From positions 1-64,000 of the forward strand of contig JACWER010000003.1 in the NCBI GenBank assembly GCA_014653385.1: a stretch of 64,000 nt of DNA. The letters are read 5' to 3'. This DNA comes from Pelagibacterales bacterium SAG-MED50 (GTDB lineage Bacteria > Pseudomonadota > Alphaproteobacteria > Pelagibacterales > Pelagibacteraceae). Of the stretch, positions 27,352 to 35,513 are shown one piece after another. Numbering within the stretch: the stretch's first letter is position 1; each line of letters starts with the position of its first letter. The translations under genes were made by a program, and so were the position numbers. Below the pieces are notes generated by a model. The model saw only the letters and a list, made by a program, of their open reading frames with translations. It was not told the origin of the DNA and made no database searches.

Positions 27352-29159
27352 TGATTAAAGGTAAATTTATAGACAATTTGCCAAAAGTTTACGGAATCTA
27401 TACTGGAGGTTTTATAGGTTTCATAATCTTAATGGCAATTGGTGAGCAGATGGGTATGACTGCTAAAGCAATAGGTGTTGCTTTTGTAGCTTTTACAATA
27501 TTCATCTATGCATTAATCGGTTATCTATCAAGAACAGCACAAGCAGATGCATATTACGTAGCAGGTAGGCAAGTTCCAACTGTATTTAACGGAATGGCGA
27601 CAGCAGCAGACTGGATGTCTGGTGCTTCATTCGTTGCAATGGCAGGGGGTATTTACTTTAAAGGTTATGGTTATATGGCTCTACTTGTTGGTTGGACTGG
27701 TGGTTACATATTGGTTGCAACTTTATTGGCACCATACTTAAGAAAATTTGGCTGTTACACAGTTCCAGATTTCATAGGTACAAGATACGGTGGTAATTTA
27801 GCAAGATTATGTGCGGTAATAGTTTTAACTGTTGCTTCATTTACTTATGTGACTGCTCAGATTAACGCTACTGGTACTATTGCAGCAGTTGCTCTAGATA
27901 TCGACTTTGGATACGCTGTATATATTGGACTAATAAGTATTTTACTTTGTTCAATGTTAGGGGGTATGAGAGCGGTAACTTGGACACAAGTTGCACAATA
28001 TATCGTACTAATTATAGCTTACTTACTTCCAATTTTTTGGATCAGTAACAAAATGGGTGCGGGTTTCTTCCCTCACTTTATGTTAGCTGATGAAGTGGCT
28101 AGAATTGGTGAATTAGAACAACAGTTTGGGTTTGTTAAAAACTCTGCTGCTGATCTAGCAACAGTACCTAAAGGGTTAGCTGGAATAACTAAAGCACACT
28201 CTGCAGTAAATGCTACACCTTGGGCATTTATTTCATTAGCACTGGCGATGATGATGGGAACAGCATCATTACCTCATGTGATGATGAGATACTTTACTAC
28301 TCCAAGTGTAAAAGCAGCTAGAAAATCAGTGGGTTGGTCGTTATTCTTTATCTTCCTTCTGTATTCTTCTGCACCGATGTTAGCAACACTATCTAAACTA
28401 TCGTTGATTGATCCGACTTTACCAACAGGTATTATCGGTAAATCATTTGCAGAAGTTCAATCAATTGATTGGTTTCAAAACTGGAATCAAGCAAACTTGA
28501 TGTTTATCAGCGACTTTAACGGTAATGGAACTCTTGAATTAAACGAGTTTTTCATGGGCGGTAAAGCGGTTGTGTTAGCAACACCAGAAATAGCTGGATT
28601 ACCATATGTAATTTCAGGTCTGGTTGCTGCTGGAGGTATGGCTGCTGCCATGTCAACAGCTGATGGTTTAATTCTAGCGATTGCAAATGCGATCTCTCAT
28701 GACGTTTATTACAAAATGATTGATCCAAAAGCAGAGACTGCAAAAAGACTACTTGTTGCAAGGGTACTACTTGTAGTAATTGGTTTTGCTGGAGCAACTA
28801 TTGCGGCAATGGAGATTCAAGGTATCTTAGGTTCAGTTATCTGGGCTTTTGACTTTGCAATGTCTGGTTTGTTCTTCCCACTTGTACTTGGTGTATGGTG
28901 GAAGAGAGCTAACAGAGAAGGTGCTATTGCTGGTATGGTTTTAGGTCTTGGTTCTGCTATTTGGTACCTGGTTTGGGTACGAACTGGTGGAAGTGGGTTC
29001 TTAGGACTTACTCAGTTAACATTTGGTATCTTCGGAGCTGGTGTTAGTTTTGTTGCTATGGTTGTAGTAAGTTTAATAACTTCTGCACCTGATGCTGCAA
29101 CCCAAAAAATGGTTGATGAAGTTCGTATACCAAGCGGTAGAACCGTTACTGGTAAGTAG
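27351..29159 (+). CDS. Sodium:solute symporter, DUF4212-associated (acetate/organic-acid type)
   Basis: A 602-residue transporter with about 13-14 membrane helices of the SSS family, VC_2705-like branch. ADAYYVAGRQVP and the core MATAADWMSGASF are family marks. An extramembrane loop at residues 388-399 (DFNGNGTLELNE) matches the EF-hand calcium loop. Because acs and DUF4212 are adjacent, acetate or a similar small acid is the likely substrate. Its GC content is visibly higher than its neighbours, as expected for high expression. A clear intrinsic terminator follows. Confidence 0.9.
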   Translation: MIKGKFIDNLPKVYGIYTGGFIGFIILMAIGEQMGMTAKAIGVAFVAFTIFIYALIGYLSRTAQADAYYVAGRQVPTVFNGMATAADWMSGASFVAMAGGIYFKGYGYMALLVGWTGGYILVATLLAPYLRKFGCYTVPDFIGTRYGGNLARLCAVIVLTVASFTYVTAQINATGTIAAVALDIDFGYAVYIGLISILLCSMLGGMRAVTWTQVAQYIVLIIAYLLPIFWISNKMGAGFFPHFMLADEVARIGELEQQFGFVKNSAADLATVPKGLAGITKAHSAVNATPWAFISLALAMMMGTASLPHVMMRYFTTPSVKAARKSVGWSLFFIFLLYSSAPMLATLSKLSLIDPTLPTGIIGKSFAEVQSIDWFQNWNQANLMFISDFNGNGTLELNEFFMGGKAVVLATPEIAGLPYVISGLVAAGGMAAAMSTADGLILAIANAISHDVYYKMIDPKAETAKRLLVARVLLVVIGFAGATIAAMEIQGILGSVIWAFDFAMSGLFFPLVLGVWWKRANREGAIAGMVLGLGSAIWYLVWVRTGGSGFLGLTQLTFGIFGAGVSFVAMVVVSLITSAPDAATQKMVDEVRIPSGRTVTGK

Positions 29160-29179
29160 AACTATTTAAATCTTAATTT

Positions 29180-29204
29180 AGGGGCGATTAATTTCGCCCC
29201 TTTT
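29180..29204 (+). terminator. Intrinsic terminator after the symporter gene
   Basis: An 8-bp stem (AGGGGCGA / TCGCCCCT) with a 6-nt loop is followed by a T-run. It lies 20 bp after the symporter stop. It is the only convincing GC-rich hairpin plus T-tract I found in the window. Confidence 0.92.
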
Positions 29205-29236
29205 AATTTAATCTTTTTTCCAATATAAATTTCTCA

Positions 29237-29593
29237 ATGTCAGCAAACTTTCATCCTATAGTTTACTTTATAGATTATCTACTTGGGGTTATCATGTGGA
29301 CTTTGATAGGAAGAGTTGCAATGAATATTTTTCAAAAAGAAGACTCTGAATTCTTTTTTATGAAGATATTTGTAAAATATACTAATCCATTGATCAAAAT
29401 TTTTAAGCCTATAACTCCATCTTTCATTATAGTGCCTCTTGTTCCACTATATGTTGCTTGGTTCTTTTATATGATTAGATTTTATTTTATGCCTTGGATC
29501 TTGGGATATTCTGTAATGGGTATGTTATCGTTTCCGCTAGAAAGTGAAATTTCGAGACAAATTTATCAATTATTTAATTCAATTAAATTTTAA
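29237..29593 (+). CDS. YggT-like membrane protein (copy 2)
   Basis: A 118-residue protein with the YggT arrangement: two membrane helices around a loop with FVKYTNPLIKIFKPITPSF. It differs clearly in sequence from copy 1 at 19783-20073. It starts the yggT-rpe-heparinase-purH run; rpe begins 28 bp later. Function unknown. Confidence 0.75.
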   Translation: MSANFHPIVYFIDYLLGVIMWTLIGRVAMNIFQKEDSEFFFMKIFVKYTNPLIKIFKPITPSFIIVPLVPLYVAWFFYMIRFYFMPWILGYSVMGMLSFPLESEISRQIYQLFNSIKF

Positions 29594-29621
29594 AAATTGA
29601 TACTAGTAGATCTAGCAATCA

Positions 29622-30281
29622 ATGAAAAAAATACAAATTTCACCATCAATCTTATCTGCTGATTTTAGTCAATTAGGTAATGAAATTAAAAGGCTTGAAG
29701 AAGGTGGTGCAGATATGATTCATGTAGATGTAATGGATGGTCATTTTGTTCCCAATTTAACTATTGGGCCCCCAGTAATTAAATCATTAAAAAAACATTG
29801 TTCAATTAAATTTGATGTTCATCTAATGATAGCTCCCGTTCATAAATATATTGAAGCTTATTCGGATGCAGGTGCTGATATTATTACAATCCATCCTGAA
29901 GCAACTGACAATTTAGAGAGCTCTATTTTGAAAATTAAAAGTTTGAATAAAAAAGTCGGCGTTTCACTTAACCCTGAGTCTAAAATTGATCTAATTAAAG
30001 ACTATCTTAAAAAAATAGATTTAGTTTTAATAATGAGTGTAAATCCTGGATTTGGAGGCCAAAAATTTATGCCTGAAGTTCTTGATAAGGTTAAACAACT
30101 TAAAGAAATTCAATCTCGAGATAATATGAGTTTTGATATCGAAATTGATGGAGGAATTAATTTTGATAATTGCCAATCAGCTATCGAGGCTGGTGCCAAC
30201 ATACTTGTTTCAGGCACAACTGTATTTAAAAGTAATAATGGAGATATAAAAAAAAATATTAATTTATTAAAATTAAAATAA
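29622..30281 (+). CDS. rpe: Ribulose-phosphate 3-epimerase
   Basis: Interconverts ribulose 5-phosphate and xylulose 5-phosphate in the pentose phosphate pathway. TIM-barrel signatures are all present: SILSADFSQLG, the metal-binding HVDVMDGHFVPN, VHLMI, the MSVNPGFGGQ phosphate loop and EIDGGIN with the catalytic Asp. 219 residues, normal. Confidence 0.97.
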   Translation: MKKIQISPSILSADFSQLGNEIKRLEEGGADMIHVDVMDGHFVPNLTIGPPVIKSLKKHCSIKFDVHLMIAPVHKYIEAYSDAGADIITIHPEATDNLESSILKIKSLNKKVGVSLNPESKIDLIKDYLKKIDLVLIMSVNPGFGGQKFMPEVLDKVKQLKEIQSRDNMSFDIEIDGGINFDNCQSAIEAGANILVSGTTVFKSNNGDIKKNINLLKLK

Positions 30282-30285
30282 GTTA

Positions 30286-31914
30286 ATGATCATTAAAAAT
30301 TTAATAGTTAGTTTAAGCCAATTTTATTTTGATTTAAAAGTAAGTTTAAAAAAATTTTATCAAAACTCTAGTTTTTACGATAAAAAAATATCTAAAACTA
30401 AAGATATTACTTTTGATTATAAACCAAGTCCCTACTTATTATCTTCAATAGTCAAATATCAGAAAAAAAAATATAAAATTGAAGACTTTGCTTTAGAAAC
30501 TATTTGGCAAAATAATTTAAAATATGAAGAATATGAAAAATTAAATAATTTTTTTTGGTTTTTTAGTTTAGATTTAAAATCATCAAAAAAAACTACTCAA
30601 TCAATTATAAACAATTGGATTAATAAGAATAACTTTTATAATCCAAAAAGTTGGGATTTTGATATCACCTCTAAAAGAATAATTTCCTGGCTATCAAATC
30701 ATCAATTAACATATGAAGATTGTGATGAAGATTTTAAAAAAAAATTTAACCAAAGTATTCAAAAACAAACAAATCATCTATTAAATGAAATAAAAAATTT
30801 AACTGAGGTTGAAAATAAAATTATTGGATGTGCAGCAGTTATTTTAACAGGCTTAGCTTATAAAAATGATAATGATTATCTTGTAAATGGTTTAAATCTT
30901 TTAAAAAAAATTATTAAATCTTCAATTGATAATCAAGGATTTCCAAAATCTAGAGATATTAAACAACTTATTTTTTACTTAAAATATTTTATTATAATTA
31001 GAGAATGGTTTAAAGAGTCTCAAAATACAATTCCAGAATATATTGATGAAACAATATATTATCTTGGTCAAAGCTATGCATTTATATGGCAAAATATAAA
31101 TCAAGATATTTTGTTTAATGGTAACTACATTTCAAATAATGATGAATTTGATCAATATCTAAAAAGATTTGGATATGTATTTAAAAATGAAAATAAAGAG
31201 ATCGCAGGTTATGCAATTCTTAAAAATAAGCGAATTATGCTAACAATGGATATAGGAGATAGTCCTAGCAATAATTTTTCAAGATTTTATCAATCTGGGG
31301 CTCTTTCGTTTGAGATATTTTCTAATGGTAAAAAACTAATAACTAATTGTGGTTATTTTACTAATACTCAAAATAAGTTAAATAAACTCTCCAAAAGTAC
31401 AGCTTTACAAAGCACTTTATCAATTGAAGATCATTCTTCATGTGATTATAAAAAATTAGATAAATTTAATCTTGTCGTTGAAAAAGGTATACGCATAAAT
31501 AATAAAAACATTATATTTGAAGATAATTATTGGAAGATATCAGGCTCACATGATGGTTATCTAAAAAAGTTTAAAACAATTCATGAAAGACAAATTGAAT
31601 TTTATCCAGAACAAATGAAATTTATTGGATTTGATAAATTATTAAAAAAAGATAAATCAAAAAACATTAAGTTTGATATTAGATTTCATTTAACTCCAGA
31701 CACCAAAGTAATGAAAACACAGGATAATAAATCAATTTTAATAGAATTAGAAGATGAGGGTTGGAAATTTAATTGTGATAATTTTAATATAAATATTGAT
31801 AATGGACTATATTTAGGTATTAAAAATTCATATAAAGAAAATCAAAACATATGTATATCAGGAATTTGTCAAGATGATGTTCAAACTATAAAATGGGAAA
31901 TTACTAGGTTATAA
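30286..31914 (+). CDS. Heparinase II/III family protein
   Basis: A 542-residue protein with an N-terminal alpha/alpha-toroid-like region, including WDFDITSKRIISWLSN, and a C-terminal beta-rich heparinase II/III domain (GDSPSNNFSRFYQSGALSFE). No signal peptide is evident, unlike secreted lyases. The order rpe, heparinase-like, purH is conserved in many alphaproteobacteria, so it is a core gene and probably not a polysaccharide-use island. Substrate unknown. Stop overlaps the purH start. Confidence 0.85.
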   Translation: MIIKNLIVSLSQFYFDLKVSLKKFYQNSSFYDKKISKTKDITFDYKPSPYLLSSIVKYQKKKYKIEDFALETIWQNNLKYEEYEKLNNFFWFFSLDLKSSKKTTQSIINNWINKNNFYNPKSWDFDITSKRIISWLSNHQLTYEDCDEDFKKKFNQSIQKQTNHLLNEIKNLTEVENKIIGCAAVILTGLAYKNDNDYLVNGLNLLKKIIKSSIDNQGFPKSRDIKQLIFYLKYFIIIREWFKESQNTIPEYIDETIYYLGQSYAFIWQNINQDILFNGNYISNNDEFDQYLKRFGYVFKNENKEIAGYAILKNKRIMLTMDIGDSPSNNFSRFYQSGALSFEIFSNGKKLITNCGYFTNTQNKLNKLSKSTALQSTLSIEDHSSCDYKKLDKFNLVVEKGIRINNKNIIFEDNYWKISGSHDGYLKKFKTIHERQIEFYPEQMKFIGFDKLLKKDKSKNIKFDIRFHLTPDTKVMKTQDNKSILIELEDEGWKFNCDNFNINIDNGLYLGIKNSYKENQNICISGICQDDVQTIKWEITRL

Positions 31915-33449
31915 TGAAAAAAATAAAAACAGCTCTTATTTCTGTATCCGATAAAAAAAATTTAAAACCATTATTATTCTCTTTAAAAAAAAATAATATA
32001 AAAATTATTAGTTCAGGTGGCACCTATAAAGAAATTAAAAAGTTAAAATTTAAATGCTTAGAAGTTTCAAAGTTTACAGGTTCTCCTGAAATTTTAGAAG
32101 GAAGGATAAAAACCCTTCATCCAAAAATACATGCAGGAATTTTAAATAAAAGAAAAAGTAAAATTCACTTAAAAGATCTTAAAAATAACAATTTTGAAAA
32201 TATAGACTTAGTTATCGTAAACTTTTACCCATTTGAAGAAACGTTAAAAAGTACAAAAAATCATAACAAAATAGTTGAGAATATTGATGTAGGTGGACCA
32301 ACAATGGTCAGATCAGCGGCTAAAAATTATCAAGATGTAACAGTTATTACTTTGCCAGATCAATATGAACAACTAATTGAAGAATTAAAAAAAAATAAAG
32401 GCTCTACATCATTAGAGTTCAGAGAAAAATTATCTAGAATTGCATTTACTGAAACTGCTTATTATGACTCAGTTATTTCTGATTATTTTAATAAAAAAAA
32501 TGATGTTATGTTTCCTAAAAAAAAAGTTTTTCATGCCAAACTAATTGAAACTCCAAGATATGGTGAAAATCCACACCAGAAAAGTGCTATTTATTCAAAA
32601 AATAGTTCTATGAAAATACGTCAAATTCATGGAAAACAGCTAAGTTATAATAACTACAATGATATATTTTCAGCTTTAACTATTTCAAAATCATTACCTA
32701 AAAACATAGGAACAGTAATAGTAAAACATGCTAATCCATGTGGTGCATCAATAAATAAAGATCATCTTAAGAGTTATAAATTAGCACTAGCATGTGATCC
32801 AATTAGTGCGTTTGGAGGAATAGTATCTTGTAATTTTAAAATTAGTATAAAACTAGCAATAGAATTAAGTAAATTATTTCTTGAAGTTATTATTGCTAGT
32901 GGGTTTGACAAAGATGCGTTGAAATTGTTAAAAAAGAAAAAAAATTTGAGATTGATTGATGCTACGAATTATTCTTTCAAAGAAATATTAAGATTTATAT
33001 CTTCAAACGAAGAATTATTGGTACAAACAGAAGATTTAAATAAGTTTAGTAATAAAGATTTTAAAATTGTTTCCAAAAAGAAACCAAGTTCCAAGCAAAT
33101 GAGAAATCTTATTTTTGCATTTAATATTTGTCGATTTGTAAAATCCAATGCGATAGTGCTTGCATCAAATGAAACAACAGTAGGAATTGGATCTGGTCAG
33201 CCGAGTCGTTTGGACAGCTGTCAAATAGCAATTGATAAAATGGAAAAATTTATGCAAACAAATGATGATTTGGTAGCAGCATCTGATGCATTTTTCCCTT
33301 TTGTTGATGGAATTCAAAAACTAGTTCAATCAGGTGTCTCAGCTGTTATACAGCCCTCTGGATCTATTAGAGACAAAGAAATAATTAAGTTTGCTAACGA
33401 AACTGATACAATTTTAGTTTTTTCTAAAACTAGACATTTTAGACATTAA
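31914..33449 (+). CDS. purH: PurH, AICAR transformylase/IMP cyclohydrolase
   Basis: Performs the last two steps of IMP synthesis. The N-terminal cyclohydrolase domain starts KTALISVSDKKNLKPL and contains LHPKIHAGIL. The transformylase domain carries the catalytic KHANPCG and a C-terminal GSIRDKEII...RHFRH. Length 511 is typical. The start overlaps the heparinase stop (TAATG). It overlaps the convergent pterin dehydratase gene by 11 bp. Confidence 0.97.
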   Translation: MKKIKTALISVSDKKNLKPLLFSLKKNNIKIISSGGTYKEIKKLKFKCLEVSKFTGSPEILEGRIKTLHPKIHAGILNKRKSKIHLKDLKNNNFENIDLVIVNFYPFEETLKSTKNHNKIVENIDVGGPTMVRSAAKNYQDVTVITLPDQYEQLIEELKKNKGSTSLEFREKLSRIAFTETAYYDSVISDYFNKKNDVMFPKKKVFHAKLIETPRYGENPHQKSAIYSKNSSMKIRQIHGKQLSYNNYNDIFSALTISKSLPKNIGTVIVKHANPCGASINKDHLKSYKLALACDPISAFGGIVSCNFKISIKLAIELSKLFLEVIIASGFDKDALKLLKKKKNLRLIDATNYSFKEILRFISSNEELLVQTEDLNKFSNKDFKIVSKKKPSSKQMRNLIFAFNICRFVKSNAIVLASNETTVGIGSGQPSRLDSCQIAIDKMEKFMQTNDDLVAASDAFFPFVDGIQKLVQSGVSAVIQPSGSIRDKEIIKFANETDTILVFSKTRHFRH

Positions 33450-33783
33450 TTAATTGATCTATTTTTGCTGCTAAAATAAAGTCATTTTCAGATAATCCTT
33501 CTATAGCATGTGTTGTAATTTTTATTTCTGCATATCCCCAACCAAATGATATATCTGGGTGATGTCCCTCATTTTCTGAAATTTGTCCAACTTTATTAAT
33601 AAAATTTTGACTATCTAAAAAATTTTTAAACTTAAATTTTTTATTTAAAAAGAAAATATTTTTTTCATCCTTAGAAATATCCCAACCATCTACTTTTTTT
33701 TGATAATTATGAATTTCAGATATATCAAAAGGTAAAACTCCTCCTTCACAAGGAACACATTTTTTATTTAAAAGATCATTCAT
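33439..33783 (-). CDS. phhB: 4a-hydroxytetrahydrobiopterin dehydratase (PCD)
   Basis: A 114-residue pterin carbinolamine dehydratase with the active-site signature EGHHPDISF and the downstream YAEIKITTHA. It recycles 4a-hydroxypterin; in bacteria without phenylalanine hydroxylase it may serve pterin or molybdopterin metabolism instead. The N-terminal CVPCEGG block is family-typical. Its start is 9 bp from the tRNA-Gly 3' end. Confidence 0.93.
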   Translation of the reverse strand: MNDLLNKKCVPCEGGVLPFDISEIHNYQKKVDGWDISKDEKNIFFLNKKFKFKNFLDSQNFINKVGQISENEGHHPDISFGWGYAEIKITTHAIEGLSENDFILAAKIDQLINV

Positions 33784-33792
33784 ACATTAATT

Positions 33793-33867
33793 TGGAGCGG
33801 GCAAAGGGGGTCGAACCCTCGACCTTCTCGTTGGCAACGAGACGCTCTACCACTGAGCTATGCCCGC
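33793..33867 (-). tRNA. tRNA-Gly (anticodon GCC), CCA encoded
   Basis: On the minus strand a 72-nt cloverleaf plus encoded CCA runs from 33867 to 33793. The acceptor is GCGGGCA pairing with TGCCCGC, the D-arm contains GCTCAGTGGTAGAGC, the anticodon loop TTGCCAA gives GCC, and the T-loop is GGTTCGACC-type. Its first 41 nt recur exactly at 35473-35513. The 5' part and promoter of this copy may therefore be element-derived (see the mobile element entry). Confidence 0.97.
33827..33867 (-). repeat. 41-bp direct repeat, copy in the intact tRNA-Gly (att-like)
   Basis: The tRNA 5' half from G1 through the anticodon stem is identical to 35473-35513. It marks the left attachment junction. Confidence 0.9.
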
Positions 33868-33880
33868 TTGTTAAAAAACT

Positions 33881-33909
33881 ATTATAGATAGCGGTTTTTA
33901 GAAATGCAA
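33881..33909 (-). promoter_or_regulatory. Promoter of tRNA-Gly
   Basis: On the minus strand TTGCAT (33904-33909) and a perfect TATAAT (33881-33886) are separated by 17 bp, and the tRNA 5' end is 13 nt downstream of the -10 box. This lies inside the presumed element, so the rebuilt tRNA is transcribed from element DNA. Confidence 0.75.
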
Positions 33910-33942
33910 GTATTAGTTAATTTAGTAAAATTTATCACCAAC

Positions 33943-33965
33943 TGTGTCGTGAGTGTGTCGAGATT
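33943..33965 (+). repeat. Left iteron pair (23-bp repeat with two GTGTCGWGA units)
   Basis: Two GTGTCGWGA units start at 33944 and 33955, an 11-bp phase. The whole 23 bp is identical to 35397-35419. It is placed like integrase arm-type sites, 76 bp from the tRNA. Confidence 0.85.
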
Positions 33966-33971
33966 TTTTTA

Positions 33972-34013
33972 AAACTTTACATGAAAGTTTATGGTGGGGG
34001 CTAACGCCCCCAC
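33972..34013 (-). terminator. Two adjacent hairpins at the 3' end of the propeller gene
   Basis: A GC-rich 8-bp stem with a 4-nt loop (GTGGGGGC / GCCCCCAC, 33994-34013) is followed on the minus strand by a 7-bp AT-rich stem (33972-33990). No long T-run follows, so termination is probable but not certain. The GC-rich stem begins 16 bp after the gene's stop codon. Confidence 0.5.
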
Positions 34014-34029
34014 AAGCTAAATTTAGTTA

Positions 34030-35280
34030 TTAATCTAAGCTATAAATTGTAACTGATTTCTCTAAGTCCTTTTCGTTAGCACTTATAAATAAGTTACGTT
34101 GTGGAATAGCAACTAAACCTTCTGGTCCAATACCTGTTGGTAATATAGTAACTAACTCTGGATTTGTTAAATCATTCGCTTTATAAACACCGATAGCATT
34201 TGCTCTTTCAGCACCAACAAAGATATAACGTGTATCACCATATATTGCTATTTCAACTGACTCTGGTTCTACACCTTTTTTCTCTGCACGTTTTTCTGGC
34301 CAGTAACCTGCTGAAGCGAGTGCTCTTTCATATGACGAACCTGACTCGTATACCACCGAACCATTTTTATTGAAGATTGTCCATCCACGACTACCACCAC
34401 GTTTTGCTTGACCTGGTGCTTCATGTTTATAGTCACCTTCATTTGCAGTTGCAAAATGATCATCGTCAATCCACTTAACTGCGTCTGGTTCTCTACGAAC
34501 ATTCTCAATGGTATCAACCATCTTTAGTTCACCATCTTTTTTGTTATCAATACCTACTAATGTTACTAGTCCTGCATCAAACTCTGAAATTACTTTTCCG
34601 CTTCGATCAATAACCGCCATCCAGTTATTCTCTTGGATAGATACAACTATTTCACCTAAATTATTGATATCAACAAACTCAGGCTCTGGATCGTTAGGAG
34701 CAATAGTTGAAAAACCAACTAAGTCCACTTTATTAACACTGTTATCTGCTAAATTAACAATTGCTACAAAACCCCCTGGAAGTTGTGGAATTTTTTCATC
34801 GTTGATATCTTCGTTACGTTCATTTTCAATAGCTACTGCTACAAAAGTTCCATCTGGACTAACTGCAACCGAGTCTGGTTGTCCACCTAATTCTACTTTT
34901 GTAACTTCTTTTCCTGAGGCAAGATCAACAACTAATAAGTGACCACTTGGCTCTACATAGTTCGGAGAAGTATTAATACCTACAAATGCTTGTCCATTTT
35001 TGATTGCAACACTAGTTGGTTCACCACTTAAATGCATGTGGCCTAATGGTTTCGGATTTGTTGGATCAGTAATATCAATCATGCCTAATGCGTTTGCAGG
35101 GCTATCGCTATATACCAGTTTCATGCCATCTGCTGTTGCCGCAATTATTTCTGCTGATGTTTCTTCTGCACTAGGGTTATTTGCTGGTGTTCCAAATTTC
35201 CCAATTTCTTTAAAATCTGCATTTACTGTGCTAACAAATACGATTGAAGCCAGAAGGCCTCCTAAGATAATTTTTATCAT
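34030..35280 (-). CDS. Secreted beta-propeller protein, choice-of-anchor-I/alkaline-phosphatase-associated type
   Basis: A 416-residue protein with a Sec signal peptide (about residues 1-21, cleavage near VNA-DF). Repeated blades include MIDITDPTNP, DSVAVSPDGTFVAV and a C-terminal GPEGLVAIPQRNLFISANE. This resembles choice-of-anchor-I and phytase-like esterase propellers; catalytic function is not shown. It is the only gene in the tRNA-Gly-bounded segment. By hand count 29 of 60 bases at 34261-34320 are G or C, far above flanking DNA. A good Shine-Dalgarno (AAAAGGA, 35288-35294) precedes the ATG. Confidence 0.85.
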   Translation of the reverse strand: MIKIILGGLLASIVFVSTVNADFKEIGKFGTPANNPSAEETSAEIIAATADGMKLVYSDSPANALGMIDITDPTNPKPLGHMHLSGEPTSVAIKNGQAFVGINTSPNYVEPSGHLLVVDLASGKEVTKVELGGQPDSVAVSPDGTFVAVAIENERNEDINDEKIPQLPGGFVAIVNLADNSVNKVDLVGFSTIAPNDPEPEFVDINNLGEIVVSIQENNWMAVIDRSGKVISEFDAGLVTLVGIDNKKDGELKMVDTIENVRREPDAVKWIDDDHFATANEGDYKHEAPGQAKRGGSRGWTIFNKNGSVVYESGSSYERALASAGYWPEKRAEKKGVEPESVEIAIYGDTRYIFVGAERANAIGVYKANDLTNPELVTILPTGIGPEGLVAIPQRNLFISANEKDLEKSVTIYSLD

Positions 35281-35387
35281 TATATATTCCTTTTCGTTTT
35301 TCTATAAATTATCAAAATAAGATGAAAAATTTGTAACAGTTTAATTACAATTATATTTTTTGCCACTCACCAAAGTTTTTCTTTTCT

Positions 35388-35419
35388 GTGTCAAAGTGTG
35401 TCGTGAGTGTGTCGAGATT
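35388..35419 (+). repeat. Right iteron cluster (three GTGTC units)
   Basis: GTGTC units start at 35388, 35398 and 35409, about one helical turn apart; the last two lie in the exact 23-bp repeat of the left end. The cluster is 53 bp from the tRNA fragment and in the same orientation as the left set. Confidence 0.85.
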
Positions 35420-35472
35420 AACTAGACGTTGAGAAAGACTAAGATTAGCAAGGATAAAAAACCAAGGACTAC

Positions 35473-35513
35473 CTCGTTGGCAACGAGACGCTCTACCACT
35501 GAGCTATGCCCGC
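35473..35513 (-). repeat. 41-bp tRNA-Gly fragment (att-like direct repeat)
   Basis: An exact copy of tRNA-Gly nucleotides 1-41, without variable loop, T-arm or acceptor 3' strand. It cannot fold into a tRNA. It is probably the ancestral 5' half left by integration. Confidence 0.9.

Larger units (their letters stand above)
33827..35513. mobile_element. Putative 1646-bp integrase-less integrative element at tRNA-Gly
   Basis: A 41-bp direct repeat bounds the region: the tRNA-Gly 5' half at 33827-33867 and a detached copy at 35473-35513. Homology stops abruptly on both sides, and corresponding bases are 1646 bp apart. The orientation fits insertion within the tRNA, with the element restoring the 5' half. 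Inside are one secreted-protein gene, hairpins at its 3' end, and phased GTGTC iterons near each end. No recombinase gene is present, so mobility would need an integrase in trans, or the element is a relic. This is inference from architecture. Confidence 0.65.

Noticed and set aside
27351-29159. Symporter as horizontally acquired because of raised GC
   Set aside because: The strong ribosome binding site, terminator and acs context point to a highly expressed core gene; elevated GC alone is not evidence of transfer.
34508-34942. 144-codon plus-strand frame opposite the propeller gene
   Set aside because: The minus-strand product has signal peptide and propeller repeats; the plus frame shows no domain and reflects the higher GC of the region.
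33868-35472. Integrase or transposase gene within the tRNA-bounded segment
   Set aside because: No frame on either strand shows recombinase motifs; the only credible gene is the propeller.
35473-35513. Second tRNA-Gly gene
   Set aside because: Only nucleotides 1-41 are present; T-arm, variable loop and 3' acceptor strand are missing, so it is an att-like fragment.
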